Shown: piece by piece, positions 1-8,237 of the stretch | Position numbering within the stretch: the first letter of the stretch is position 1 | How the letters are laid out: each line of letters opens with the position of its first letter | Assembly (NCBI GenBank): GCA_910574475.1 | Contig: CAJTAT010000005.1 | Location: 186,001 to 250,000, forward strand | Length of the DNA: 64,000 nt | Reading direction: 5' to 3' | Origin: Clostridia bacterium | GTDB lineage: Bacteria > Bacillota > Clostridia > Lachnospirales > Lachnospiraceae | Program-made: the position numbers and the translations under genes | The notes under the pieces: model-generated | The model's input: only the letters and a program-made list of their open reading frames with translations | Database searches by the model: none | What the model was told of the DNA's origin: nothing

Positions 1-667
1 CAAAATACTCATTGTTGATGATGAAAAAATGCTGACAGAGTTATTGTCGAGTCACTTACGGAAGTGTGGATATGAGGCTTTTGTAGCGGAAAATGCACAG
101 CAGACAATATCCATGCTGAATGTCTATCCGGATTTGATTCTGCTTGACATCAATATGCCGGAAATAGACGGACTGGAGCTATGTAAAATGATCCGCCAGA
201 ATGTCGTCTGCCCTATTTTGTTTCTGACAGCCCGGATTACGGAACAGGACAAAATAAACGGCTTGCAGGCTGGCGGTGATGATTACATAACCAAGCCGTT
301 CAGCCTGAAAGAGTTGACTGCAAGAGTGGCGGCTCACCTGCGAAGGGATGAACGAAGCAAGTGTACGCCTAAAATCGTTTCTTCCCAGGGCTTGATCGTA
401 AATCTTGCAGAACGTACTTGTTTTTATGGGGAAAAGCCGCTGAACCTGTCAAACCGTGAGTTTGACATTGTGGAGTTTCTGATGCGTAATGTGGGTCAGA
501 TATTCGACAGGGAGCGGATCTATGAAGCTGTGTGGGGGCTGAATGCCGAAGGAGACAGCGGAGTCATAAAAGAGCATATCCGAAAGATCAGGAATAAACT
601 GAAGGAAGCTACGGGCAGGGAATACATCGAAACAGTTTGGGGGATGGGTTACAGATGGAAAAAATGA
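1..667 (+). CDS. OmpR/PhoB-family response regulator, 5' truncated
   Basis: DNA-binding response regulator of a two-component system. The reading frame is already open at base 2, so the true start lies outside the window. The receiver domain shows the acidic pair (IVDDEK), the phospho-acceptor Asp in LILLDINMP, the switch Thr in LFLTA and the Lys in ITKPF. A C-terminal winged-helix domain follows, with RERIYEAVWG and the typical end ETVWGMGYRWKK. It overlaps the histidine kinase gene by a few codons, so the two are translationally coupled. The likely target is the lipoprotein/ABC exporter cluster downstream, by analogy with VanR/BceR-like systems that sit next to ABC-2 exporters; that link is inference. 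Family assignment is firm. Confidence 0.95.
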   Translation, partial: KILIVDDEKMLTELLSSHLRKCGYEAFVAENAQQTISMLNVYPDLILLDINMPEIDGLELCKMIRQNVVCPILFLTARITEQDKINGLQAGGDDYITKPFSLKELTARVAAHLRRDERSKCTPKIVSSQGLIVNLAERTCFYGEKPLNLSNREFDIVEFLMRNVGQIFDRERIYEAVWGLNAEGDSGVIKEHIRKIRNKLKEATGREYIETVWGMGYRWKK

Positions 668-1935
668 AGAAACCCGGATCAATGAAAAGAGCTTTTATCT
701 GTGCGGTAGCTGCTGCAATGTTTCTTGTTTTTGCGGCATCTGCCCTGACGATTTATGGATGCTATCGTATACAGAAAGTGATACTTCCAGATTCTCAGGA
801 AGTCTGGCTGAATACCCGGACGGTCACAGCGGACGGGAGGGTATTGGAGGGAGGGCAGAGGGTTATCCTTGACGAACCTGCCCAAGTAGGTATGATCGTT
901 CCTACCGGAGTGGATATAGCTCTGGAGAATACGGAATTCATAATAGAGAAAATCGAGTCCGGCTTTTCAACGCTTCGCCCAAAGCAAAAGTTTGTATACA
1001 GAATGGCAGGCATTTCTATGGTGCTGCTTCCTTTTGTCTATTCCATTACAGGTATCATGCTGTGCGCATGGTGGTTTTACAGGAAAGAACTGTCGCCGCC
1101 CATTCAGGTTCTTGCCGATGCGACAAAACATATCCGGGAGCAAGACCTTGATTTTACGGTTGATTATAACAGGAATGATGAATTAGGAAGGCTCTGCACC
1201 GCTTTTGAAGAAATGCGGCAGGCGCTCTATGATAACAACCGTCAGCTATGGAACATGATTGAGCAGCGCAGAATCCTGCAGGCGTCAGTGGCACATGACC
1301 TTAGAAATCCCATTGCGATTGTTGAGGGATATGTGGAATATATGCAGCAATGTCTGGCAGATGGAAATCTGAATGACGAAGAATTGCGGCATACACTGTC
1401 TAACCTTGCGGTAACGGCAAAACGGCTTGAACATTATACAGATTATATCCGTGACCTGAATGCGATTGAAGAAACGGAAACAAAGTATTCCGTAGTTCAG
1501 TTACCGGACTTTTTAAGAAGAGCTACGGAAAGTTTTTCGTTTTTTGCCAAACAGCGCAGCCTGGAGATTGCATACCATTCTGCCATATCCGAATGTCAGG
1601 TAAAATTAGACGAGCAGATTTTTTACCGTATTGTCGAGAATATCTTTTCCAATGCCGTTCGATATGCCAAAAGCAAGGTGAATTTCGGGTACTCCCTTAC
1701 AGATGATATGCTTATGATAACCATATCAGACGATGGCAAAGGCTTTTCAAGGGCAATGCTCCGTAAAAAGAACACTTTTCTTTATTCTGAGGATAAAACG
1801 GGAGAGCATATGGGCCTGGGATTGGCTACAAGCCGTGTCCTTAGCCAGAAACACGGTGGAAGTTTAGAACTTTCAAATATTGCTCCCGGTGGAGCTTGTG
1901 TAACAATTAAACTTGCAGTCCACAAAATGGGATGA
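655..1935 (+). CDS. HAMP-domain sensor histidine kinase
   Basis: Membrane sensor kinase partner of the preceding regulator. The N terminus has a transmembrane helix (about residues 8-32), an extracytoplasmic segment of roughly 75 residues, a second helix (about 113-136) and a HAMP linker. The HisKA H-box is VAHDLRNP, with the phosphorylated His near residue 214. The ATPase part shows the N-box ENIFSNAVRYAKS, DDGKGF and GLGLATSRV. I chose ATG 655, which overlaps the regulator stop; a TTG at 637 is also in frame but less likely. The extracytoplasmic loop is large enough to sense a ligand directly, unlike the short-loop BceS type. Ligand unknown. Confidence 0.93.
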   Translation: MEKMKKPGSMKRAFICAVAAAMFLVFAASALTIYGCYRIQKVILPDSQEVWLNTRTVTADGRVLEGGQRVILDEPAQVGMIVPTGVDIALENTEFIIEKIESGFSTLRPKQKFVYRMAGISMVLLPFVYSITGIMLCAWWFYRKELSPPIQVLADATKHIREQDLDFTVDYNRNDELGRLCTAFEEMRQALYDNNRQLWNMIEQRRILQASVAHDLRNPIAIVEGYVEYMQQCLADGNLNDEELRHTLSNLAVTAKRLEHYTDYIRDLNAIEETETKYSVVQLPDFLRRATESFSFFAKQRSLEIAYHSAISECQVKLDEQIFYRIVENIFSNAVRYAKSKVNFGYSLTDDMLMITISDDGKGFSRAMLRKKNTFLYSEDKTGEHMGLGLATSRVLSQKHGGSLELSNIAPGGACVTIKLAVHKMG

Positions 1936-1972
1936 TATTTTTATTGGAGAAAAAAGTGATCGGCAAAGAATC

Positions 1973-1985
1973 AAATCAAGATTTG
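1973..1985 (+). repeat. AAATC-NN-GATTT boundary palindrome, copy 1
   Basis: AAATCAAGATTTG: perfect 5-bp arms around a two-base centre (AA here, GG in the three later copies). It lies 11 bp upstream of the start of the 47-residue membrane protein. The sequence between it and the start (ending GGAAGAATGGA) resembles the same stretch after copy 2. Confidence 0.5.
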
Positions 1986-1995
1986 TTTTGGAAGA

Positions 1996-2139
1996 ATGGA
2001 TAAAAAAAGAACGGTGAATTGGATAATAGTAATTATAGTTACTGTTGGATATTTAACAATAAGTATTGTGCTTGATGCATGGACTTATTCTTGGCTTATA
2101 TGGGTAATTTATGCGGTTTATAGATTTGTTGCAAAATAA
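1996..2139 (+). CDS. Small two-helix membrane protein, 47 aa
   Basis: A 47-codon gene read directly from the sequence, below usual ORF cut-offs. ATG 1996 has a GGAAG ribosome site just upstream. After the basic start MDKKRTVNW come two hydrophobic stretches (about residues 10-25 and 28-42) split by a short polar LDAWT segment, ending VYRFVAK. It is the first gene of an AT-rich run that looks foreign next to the flanking two-component and lipoprotein genes. I do not recognise a family. It could be the C-terminal remnant of a larger membrane protein. Confidence 0.5.
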   Translation: MDKKRTVNWIIVIIVTVGYLTISIVLDAWTYSWLIWVIYAVYRFVAK

Positions 2140-2164
2140 GAAAATTTGAAAGTGAGTTGAAGTA

Positions 2165-2965
2165 ATGTTTTATAATGCAAAAAACAATAATATAAAAATA
2201 GAGCAAAGTAATATGGATTATGTAAGTTTTGGTGTAGGAAATAAAAATTTAATTATAATACCAGGACTAGGAGATGGATTAAGAACTGTTAAAGGTATGG
2301 TTGTTTCACTTGCATTTATGTATAGACAATTTGCAAAAGAATATACAGTGTATGTGTTTAGCAGAAGAAATAATCTGGCAAAAGGATTTACAACAAGAAA
2401 TATGGCACAAGATATAGTTGAAGCAATGAATTTACTAAATATATCAAATGCTGATATAATGGGAGTTTCTCAAGGTGGAATGATAGCACAATGTATGGCA
2501 ATTAACAATCCAGAAAAAGTAAATAAATTAGTTTTAGCAGTAACATCTTCAAAGCCTAATGAAATCATAAATAATGTTGTTGGAAACTGGATTCAGTTAG
2601 CAAAGAAGGAAGATTTTAAAAATATATTCCTAGATACAGCCGAAAAATCTTATAGCGAAAAGCATTTAAAGAAATATAGAAAATATTATAATATTCTATG
2701 GAGAGTTAGCAAACCAAAAGATTATAAAAGATTTATTATTCAAGCTAATTCGTGTTTAATACATAATGTATATGATGATTTAGATAAAATTAAATGTCAT
2801 ACTTTAATAATTGGAGGAAAACAAGATAGTATTGTAGGAGTAAATTCTTCAAAAGAAATAGCAGATAGAATTAGTAATAGTGAATTATTTTTATATGAAG
2901 ATTATGGACACGCAGTTTATGAAGAAGCAAAAGACTTTAATGAAAGAGTTTTAAAGTATTTATAG
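2165..2965 (+). CDS. Alpha/beta-hydrolase fold protein
   Basis: Serine hydrolase of the alpha/beta fold, 266 residues, substrate unknown. The oxyanion strand is IIPGLGDG, the nucleophile elbow is GVSQGGM (Ser is the nucleophile), the acid is likely the Asp in GGKQDSIVG and the catalytic His is in YGHAVYEE near the C terminus. The triad is therefore complete and the enzyme is probably active. No signal peptide, so cytoplasmic. Codon use is very AT-rich compared with the genes on either side of the 1936-4742 block, which suggests acquisition by transfer. It lies between palindrome copies 1 and 2. Confidence 0.85.
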   Translation: MFYNAKNNNIKIEQSNMDYVSFGVGNKNLIIIPGLGDGLRTVKGMVVSLAFMYRQFAKEYTVYVFSRRNNLAKGFTTRNMAQDIVEAMNLLNISNADIMGVSQGGMIAQCMAINNPEKVNKLVLAVTSSKPNEIINNVVGNWIQLAKKEDFKNIFLDTAEKSYSEKHLKKYRKYYNILWRVSKPKDYKRFIIQANSCLIHNVYDDLDKIKCHTLIIGGKQDSIVGVNSSKEIADRISNSELFLYEDYGHAVYEEAKDFNERVLKYL

Positions 2966-2969
2966 AGAT

Positions 2970-2982
2970 AAATCGGGATTTG
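2970..2982 (+). repeat. AAATC-GG-GATTT boundary palindrome, copy 2
   Basis: AAATCGGGATTTG, with arms AAATC/GATTT around GG, followed by AGGAAAAGGAAG, which serves as ribosome site for the DUF3781 gene at 2996. It starts five bases after the hydrolase stop codon. Confidence 0.6.
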
Positions 2983-2995
2983 AGGAAAAGGAAGA

Positions 2996-3244
2996 ATGGA
3001 AGATAAAAAGATATTACTTGATAATATTGACAAAATTCATATAACTGAAATGGGAGTTGATAGAATTAGAAAAAACCTAAAAATAGATACAGTAGATGTT
3101 GTTGAGTATTGCAAAAATAAGGTATTGGATAAAAATTGCAATATATACAAACAGGGTAAAAATTGGTATTGCGAAGTTGAAAATATCAAAATTACTATCA
3201 ATTCATATAGTTATACAATTATTACAGCACATATTGTTAAGTAA
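2996..3244 (+). CDS. DUF3781 family protein, 82 aa
   Basis: Small cytoplasmic protein of unknown function. I recognise the DUF3781 layout: an N-terminal ITEMGVDRIRKNL segment, a central VVEYCKNKVLD helix, then a basic-aromatic GKNWYCEVE and the hallmark C-terminal strand INSYSYTIITAH. The length of 82 residues is usual for the family. Start ATG 2996 follows GGAAG. The gene is AT-rich like its neighbours and sits between palindrome copies 2 and 3. DUF3781 genes are common as lone accessory genes in gut Firmicutes; no role is known. Confidence 0.85.
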   Translation: MEDKKILLDNIDKIHITEMGVDRIRKNLKIDTVDVVEYCKNKVLDKNCNIYKQGKNWYCEVENIKITINSYSYTIITAHIVK

Positions 3245-3277
3245 ATTCCAGTTTGTCGGGAAGATGTAGGAAGCGAA

Positions 3278-3290
3278 AAATCGGGATTTG
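3278..3290 (+). repeat. AAATC-GG-GATTT boundary palindrome, copy 3
   Basis: AAATCGGGATTTG followed by CGGAAGG, the ribosome site of the next gene. The 34 bp before it start with TAAATTCCAGTTTG right at the DUF3781 stop; a matching TAAATTTCAATTTG follows the next gene's stop, so the conserved unit seems longer than the palindrome alone. Confidence 0.6.
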
Positions 3291-3305
3291 CGGAAGGTGT
3301 TTCTT

Positions 3306-3569
3306 ATGAAAAAAGCAGATATAAAAGCAGTTGTTGAAAATAGGTTCCGTGAACTTGGTGCAAAGCAATTAGAATTATATCCGTCAGGTATTTGTTGGAC
3401 AATGAACGGAGAATTTTTTAAAGTATCTACATTAACAGACTTTTGGGTATTAGAGTGGACTGATAATCATTCTTATGCTTCAAATTACTGTTTTGAAGAT
3501 ATTGCCCCAATGCCATATGATATATCTGAGCAAGAAATAATCTGGCAGGTAGATAAACTATTATTGTAA
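3306..3569 (+). CDS. Uncharacterised small protein, 87 aa
   Basis: Family not recognised. I chose ATG 3306 because GGAAGG (3292-3297) sits eight bases upstream; the in-frame TTG at 3288 would place that site inside the gene. The protein begins MKKADIKAVVENRFREL, likely an amphipathic helix, then is rich in aromatic residues (ICWTMNG, DFWVLEWTDNH) and ends with an acidic helix ISEQEIIWQVDKLLL. No membrane segment or cysteine motif. It is one of the single-gene units bounded by the AAATC-NN-GATTT palindrome. The 16-codon frame after the next palindrome (3619 onward) looks like a leftover. Confidence 0.7.
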   Translation: MKKADIKAVVENRFRELGAKQLELYPSGICWTMNGEFFKVSTLTDFWVLEWTDNHSYASNYCFEDIAPMPYDISEQEIIWQVDKLLL

Positions 3570-3590
3570 ATTTCAATTTGATATACTGGA

Positions 3591-3603
3591 AAATCGGGAT
3601 TTT
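3591..3603 (+). repeat. AAATC-GG-GATTT boundary palindrome, copy 4
   Basis: AAATCGGGATTTT followed by ACGGAG. It precedes a 16-codon frame (ATG 3619, MHNKMAAGLFCRF...) that may be the residue of a lost gene, then the AraC-type gene at 3739. Confidence 0.55.
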
Positions 3604-3738
3604 ACGGAGAAATTATTTATGCATAACAAAATGGCGGCAGGATTATTCTGTCGCTTTTCTGCTTTCTAATTAGGGCAATTTCTATTAAGATAATTTTAAA
3701 AAGTTATGTTATATTAAATAGGGAGAGGGGTGTCATAT

Positions 3739-4155
3739 ATGAACAATAATACAGTTGTAGAAAAAATAGTAGACTATATAGAAACGCACATTAATGAGGA
3801 TTTATCGCTTGATAAAATAGCAAAAGCATTAAATTATTCAAAATTTTATATAGCCAGAATTTTTACTGAAGAAACAAAATGTACGGTTTATAAATACATA
3901 CAGGGGCGCAGGCTGTCTTTGGCTGCTCAAAAACTTGTAGAAACAGAGCAGCCCATTGTTGAAATTGCTTATGAAGCACATTATGATTCACAGCAAGCAT
4001 TCACATTAGCTTTTAAACAGTTATATGAATGCACGCCTAATATTTATCGAAAAAATGGTGTGTTCTATCCTAAACAATCGAAGATATGCATGATGGGTTC
4101 GTTTCATGGATACTCATTTATGTATCATTTAGCAGGAGGTAAATTAGCAGCATGA
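3739..4155 (+). CDS. AraC-type double-HTH regulator (DNA-binding domain only)
   Basis: Transcription factor of the MarA/SoxS size class, 138 residues. The first HTH includes [21 protein letters not shown], the second [34 protein letters not shown]. In most Firmicute relatives an effector domain (GyrI-like) follows; here only about 35 non-conserved residues remain, so it may be truncated. Start ATG 3739 has GGGAGAGGGG upstream; a GTG at 3730 overlaps that site and is unlikely. Its stop overlaps the ClpP gene (ATGA at 4152), so the two are coupled, and the regulator probably controls its own operon. Confidence 0.85.
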   Translation: MNNNTVVEKIVDYIETHINEDLSLDKIAKALNYSKFYIARIFTEETKCTVYKYIQGRRLSLAAQKLVETEQPIVEIAYEAHYDSQQAFTLAFKQLYECTPNIYRKNGVFYPKQSKICMMGSFHGYSFMYHLAGGKLAA

Positions 4156-4742
4156 GTACAATTCCGTATGTTATTGAACAGACAAGCCGAGGAGAACGAA
4201 GTTATGATATTTTTTCAAGAATATTGTCCGATAGAATTGTTTTTTTAGGAGAAGAAGTAAGTGATGTTTCAGCAAGTTTGATTATTGCACAAATGCTGTT
4301 TTTAGAATCCCAAGACCCAGAAAAAGACATTCAATTATATATAAATAGTCCAGGCGGTTCTGTTTCGGCGGGTTTTGCTATTTATGACACAATGCAATAT
4401 GTCAAATGTGATGTATCAACAATATGTATAGGTCTTGCCGCAAGTTTTGGAGCCTTTTTATTGGCAGGAGGTACAAAGGGAAAACGTTTCGCTTTGCCTA
4501 ATGCAGAAATTATGATACATCAACCTGCCATTCATGGAAATGGAATTCAGGGACAGGCAACCGATATAAAAATTACATCTGACCATATACAAAAAAGTAA
4601 AAAACGATTAAACACCATTTTATCAGAAAATACAGGAAAAAGTATTGATGAAGTTGCTATTGCAACCGAACGTGATAATTATATGACAGCAAAAGAAGCA
4701 ATGGATTTTGGCCTGATTGACAAAATACTAAAGAAGCGTTGA
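4152..4742 (+). CDS. ClpP-family serine protease, accessory paralogue
   Basis: Self-compartmentalising serine peptidase, 196 residues, full family length. The catalytic triad is present: Ser98 in [11 protein letters not shown] (Phe replaces the usual Met after Ser), His123 in MIHQP and Asp175 in ATERDNYM. The N-terminal [19 protein letters not shown] and the handle region are also intact, so it should form rings with a Clp ATPase. No clpX or tig is next to it; it is instead coupled to an AraC-type regulator in an AT-rich block. That points to an extra ClpP copy rather than the housekeeping one, which is inference. It is well conserved, so it is unlikely to be a pseudogene. Confidence 0.92.
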   Translation: MSTIPYVIEQTSRGERSYDIFSRILSDRIVFLGEEVSDVSASLIIAQMLFLESQDPEKDIQLYINSPGGSVSAGFAIYDTMQYVKCDVSTICIGLAASFGAFLLAGGTKGKRFALPNAEIMIHQPAIHGNGIQGQATDIKITSDHIQKSKKRLNTILSENTGKSIDEVAIATERDNYMTAKEAMDFGLIDKILKKR

Positions 4743-4805
4743 TTTTGCTCGCATCATTTGCAGGGGAGAACAAATACCTCATCAAAGAGCCGGACATACA
4801 GTTGC

Positions 4806-4850
4806 AGAGCCAACAGACTTGTGAGAAATTACAGTTTGTTGGCTCTCTTT
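4806..4850 (+). terminator. Hairpin after the ClpP paralogue
   Basis: AGAGCCAACA (4806-4815) pairs perfectly with TGTTGGCTCT (4837-4846), a 10-bp stem with a 21-base loop, followed by CTTT. The U-tract is short, so termination may be leaky. Confidence 0.5.
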
Positions 4851-4894
4851 ATGTAAAAAACTAAGCTGTTTCTCCGTAAACTTTTTTCTATTAC

Positions 4895-4926
4895 TTGACC
4901 ACATTTTGACTTTTGGTTTTTATAAT
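4895..4926 (+). promoter_or_regulatory. Candidate promoter of the lipoprotein/ABC operon
   Basis: TTGACC (4895-4900) and TATAAT (4921-4926) are 20 bases apart, longer than the optimal 17, as often seen in activator-dependent promoters. It is 50 bp upstream of the first lipoprotein start. Control by the two-component system at the left edge is plausible but not shown. Confidence 0.4.
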
Positions 4927-4975
4927 GGTATTTAGATAATAGAATCCGAATCTAAAACAAGTAGGAGGATAGACG

Positions 4976-6082
4976 ATGCGAAAGCGATTCTTATCATTAG
5001 CTATGATTCTTGTTTTGCCCTTTTGTGTGGCGGCCTGCGGAAATTATACTTTATCGGACAGCGAAAGCTGTCCGACCGCCCGTAAGGGCATGAATTCAGG
5101 GGTACCCGAAGGGTATAACATTGCGGACGAGAATGCCCCGCCGCAAACTGTAGAAGAAGACCCATTCGCCAGGGCGCAGGAGGACGGAGATTTAGGGTTT
5201 CTCAGTCATGGGGAAGCGGATCCTGCCAGAGCCGATGACCAGAGTGTTTTGCCTTATGAGTATCATGGCGGAGAATTTGTCCTGGACTATCAGTTTTCAT
5301 CAGAGGGGAAATTGGACAGCATTGGCTTCCTGCTTTTTTTGGACGGAAAGCCGCAAGCCTACAAGGTGAACGACACGGGGGCGGAATATGAGTATCTCCA
5401 CTGCTTCCGGACATCAGAAAAGCACGAAGAGAAATTTTCCTTTGTGTTCACACCGGACACAGGGAAAAAAGGCGATACCCTGAATATGACGGTCGTGAGC
5501 GTTACCAGGCCCGATTTCCAGCCTGATATGAAAGAAACCTCAAGCTATGGCTGGTATCATCATAGTTTCGAAAGGGTGCTGAAACTGCATTTTAATGAGG
5601 ATGCTCCGGAAAATGACAGCATTAATGGAGAAAGTATAACTGCTTTTCGTGATGTCAGCATTTCAGAGGAAAAAGTCACTTCCTCTTTTATTGAGAATGA
5701 GCTTATGAGAGCAGGATGGAATGGCGTTACGATGGATACCCTGGATAACAGTGTCTATTGGACGCTTGTCTATGACGGCGAGGTGGTGTATGACAATATC
5801 AACCTTACCGGGAAAGATACGCTTACCGTGCGCTACACCCTTTGTGGAACGCCAGGCGCAAGATATGGCATATCATTTTTCTTAAACCATAAGCCTATAT
5901 CTTTTGAGGGAGCGGTTTCCTGTGATGTCACATTAAGCAAAGGAAATGTGTGGATCATTGAAGCAACCATAGATACCGCTAAGCTGGATGGCTTCAATAC
6001 TTTTTATGCGGCAGCCGTCGCAGCGGACGGAAATTCAGTTACAAGTAAAACCGGTTCAATTTTATTATACAAGGAGGACTAA
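4976..6082 (+). CDS. Lipoprotein of the ABC-2 exporter cluster
   Basis: Secreted lipoprotein, 368 residues. A basic start MRKRFLSL, a hydrophobic core and the lipobox CVAAC put the lipidated Cys at residue 21. The mature part is acidic with beta-rich segments; I do not recognise a domain. Start ATG 4976 has AGGAGG upstream. Codons about 27-47 are written in three consecutive DNA hairpins (see separate entry), producing a SESCPTARKG-type linker that looks inserted. The gene ends two bases before the next lipoprotein, so this begins an operon of two lipoproteins and an ABC-2 transporter; a substrate-capture or immunity role is inference. Confidence 0.8.
   Translation: MRKRFLSLAMILVLPFCVAACGNYTLSDSESCPTARKGMNSGVPEGYNIADENAPPQTVEEDPFARAQEDGDLGFLSHGEADPARADDQSVLPYEYHGGEFVLDYQFSSEGKLDSIGFLLFLDGKPQAYKVNDTGAEYEYLHCFRTSEKHEEKFSFVFTPDTGKKGDTLNMTVVSVTRPDFQPDMKETSSYGWYHHSFERVLKLHFNEDAPENDSINGESITAFRDVSISEEKVTSSFIENELMRAGWNGVTMDTLDNSVYWTLVYDGEVVYDNINLTGKDTLTVRYTLCGTPGARYGISFFLNHKPISFEGAVSCDVTLSKGNVWIIEATIDTAKLDGFNTFYAAAVAADGNSVTSKTGSILLYKED
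5054..5115 (+). repeat. Three tandem hairpins inside the lipoprotein gene
   Basis: TCGGACAGC-GAAA-GCTGTCCGA (5054-5075, 9-bp stem with a GNRA tetraloop), GCCC-GTAA-GGGC (5078-5089, again GNRA) and TACCC-GAA-GGGTA (5103-5115) follow one another. They are in frame, after the signal peptide. Confidence 0.6.
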
Positions 6083-6084
6083 AA

Positions 6085-7350
6085 ATGAAAACAAAATGGA
6101 TGTGTATGATACTTATGCTTGCTTTGGCGCTTCCTCTGTCGGCCTGCGGGAACAGACAGGAGAATGGAAACAGCTCTGAAAATGGAGCCATAAACATGGA
6201 GGCGCAATCCGTAGAAGATGATTCATCGGAAAATACCGGAAATGAAAGCAGCGAAATGAACGTGATCGATCTGCAGGATAACGGTACAGATAAAAATATG
6301 ATGGCGGTCGGCGGGGTCAAGGATTCCGCTTTTTCAGGAAAGGTCAGAGGCTGCTATTATGCCGATGGAAGCCGGATTATCGTTGCGGCGGATCAGCTTT
6401 ATCTTTACGATACGGGGAAAGGCGAAACGATCGCAAGCGCGGATATTTCCATGGGAGACTTATGCGTACAGACCTTTACAGACGGCTACTTTGTTGTGGG
6501 CCAGGGAAAGGCTGGCGGCGGAGACAGCAACGGTTCATTTGCTGCATCAGACAGCGACGGAATCAATGGATACATACTAAATAAGGACTTTGCTATTCAG
6601 GATACCATTTCCTTTAGCGGATTATTAAGTGACGATTTTATCCCGCAGATCACAGGGATCGCTATTTCACAGGACGGAAAACAGGTTGCTTTCGGCGGAC
6701 TTCAGGGACTTTACCTTTATGATGTTTCTTCCCGGAAGGTTCGTACCATTCTGAACTATTCCGAAGAAGGCACGGAAGGTAATATGCAGATTGCAACTAT
6801 GGACAGCCTTACCTTTACGGGGAACAACACTTTAGTCTATGTAGGCATGGCTACAGATACCTCCATTGGCGGGGATGGGGTCAGTGTTTATGGTACAGTA
6901 TCCACAGACAGCGCAAATCTCACGATTACCAAAAAGGGGGATTACAAGGTAGATACAGAAGAAGTGCAAAAGGGCGGAAACCTGCTTATTATGCCCCAGA
7001 GCTTTGACGAAAATAATGGAACCCTGCTGATGCTTGATACCATATCTAATACAGAAAATACGATGTCGTTCTCAAGCCGCAGTGAGGGAAAAGACGGTGT
7101 TTACTGCTCCGGGCAGGGAAAATATGTGGCTACTGCTATTTTGGAGGAAAGCAGTGTTACAATCAACATTTATGATACGGCATCGGGAAAAAGTATCCAT
7201 ACGGAAACCGTTCAGGACAGCAACAGTACCTATTTCCTGCGTGTTCCACAGATTTTGATTTTAGATGAATCCGGCACCTGTATCGTTGTGCTTGGACGGG
7301 GTATTGACGAGGTAAGCACCTTGATAACAACCTTTGGCTTTGCGGGGTGA
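6085..7350 (+). CDS. Lipoprotein with beta-propeller-like repeats
   Basis: Secreted lipoprotein, 421 residues. The signal MKTKWMCMILMLALALPLSAC places the lipidated Cys at residue 21, followed by a Ser/Asn/Glu-rich linker of about 50 residues. The rest has repeated strand motifs such as LYLYDTGKGE, GLYLYDVSSRKV and NIYDTASGKS, like WD40/YVTN-type propeller blades; the fold call is inference. Start ATG 6085 has AAGGAGG upstream. It overlaps nothing but is only two bases after the previous stop. A similar propeller-like lipoprotein domain occurs at the end of the 9583-11592 product, suggesting both scaffold the same exporter. Confidence 0.82.
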   Translation: MKTKWMCMILMLALALPLSACGNRQENGNSSENGAINMEAQSVEDDSSENTGNESSEMNVIDLQDNGTDKNMMAVGGVKDSAFSGKVRGCYYADGSRIIVAADQLYLYDTGKGETIASADISMGDLCVQTFTDGYFVVGQGKAGGGDSNGSFAASDSDGINGYILNKDFAIQDTISFSGLLSDDFIPQITGIAISQDGKQVAFGGLQGLYLYDVSSRKVRTILNYSEEGTEGNMQIATMDSLTFTGNNTLVYVGMATDTSIGGDGVSVYGTVSTDSANLTITKKGDYKVDTEEVQKGGNLLIMPQSFDENNGTLLMLDTISNTENTMSFSSRSEGKDGVYCSGQGKYVATAILEESSVTINIYDTASGKSIHTETVQDSNSTYFLRVPQILILDESGTCIVVLGRGIDEVSTLITTFGFAG

Positions 7351-7356
7351 TTCCCT

Positions 7357-8220
7357 ATGAAAATATCATTACGAAATGTTTCAAAGCAGTATAAGGGCAA
7401 GTATGCCCTGAAGGATTTCACCACGGAACTTACGGAGGGTGTCTATGGGCTTTTGGGCGCTAACGGTGCGGGAAAGACGACACTGATCAATATATTTGTG
7501 GGTATTTTGGGAAGCGATGGCGGAACGGTTTTGATTGACGGACAGGATGCAGGAACATTGGGTAAGGACTTCCTGTCAAAAATCGGATATATGCCGCAAT
7601 ATCCTATTTTCTACCGGGATTTTACAGTGATGGATTTTCTGCTGTATATGTGCGCGCTGAAAGGAATCCCTGACGAACAGGGAAAAAAACGGGCTTTGGA
7701 GCTTCTGGACACTGTCAATCTTTCAGATGCTAAAGAGAAAAAGATTGGCGCTCTTTCCGGCGGTATGCGGCAGAGGGTCGGCATTGTCCAGGCGATGCTG
7801 GGCGATCCTGAAATTCTTATTTTGGATGAGCCGACAGCAGGGCTTGATCCCAGTGAACGTATCCGCTTCCGCAACCTGATCTCAAAATTCGCACAGGGGC
7901 GGACAATTTTGCTGGCCACCCATATCGTTTCCGATGTGGAGTGTATCGCAAAGGAGATTATGATCTTAAAGGAAGGCTCCTTAATAACCCAGGGAACTAC
8001 CGACACATTAGAACAGAATATCTATGGGAAAGTGTGGGAGGTGACAGTAAACGGGGAAGACGCCGCCAGACTTGGCAGCCAATATTATGTCAGCAATATG
8101 AAACAGCAGGGGGAACGCTTTTTAGTAAGAATCGTAAGCGATATGCTGCCTGCTTCAGACGCAGTAAAGGTTTCCCCTAATCTGGAAGATGTATTTCTGT
8201 ATTATTTCCGCGGGCAATGA
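7357..8220 (+). CDS. ABC transporter ATP-binding protein (ABC-2 exporter)
   Basis: Cytoplasmic ATPase that powers the two permeases downstream. Visible motifs in order are Walker A GANGAGKTT (about residues 34-42), Q-loop region YMPQYP, signature LSGGMRQR, Walker B LILDEPTAGLDP and the switch His in LLATHIVSD. At 287 residues it is the usual BcrA/CcmA-like size, with a C-terminal extension ending NLEDVFLYYFRG typical of this subgroup. It begins seven bases after the propeller lipoprotein gene and is followed within 18 bases by the first permease. The exported substrate cannot be read from the sequence; lantibiotic or peptide export/immunity is the common role. Confidence 0.95.
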   Translation: MKISLRNVSKQYKGKYALKDFTTELTEGVYGLLGANGAGKTTLINIFVGILGSDGGTVLIDGQDAGTLGKDFLSKIGYMPQYPIFYRDFTVMDFLLYMCALKGIPDEQGKKRALELLDTVNLSDAKEKKIGALSGGMRQRVGIVQAMLGDPEILILDEPTAGLDPSERIRFRNLISKFAQGRTILLATHIVSDVECIAKEIMILKEGSLITQGTTDTLEQNIYGKVWEVTVNGEDAARLGSQYYVSNMKQQGERFLVRIVSDMLPASDAVKVSPNLEDVFLYYFRGQ

Positions 8221-8237
8221 GTTAAGGGAGAGATAAC

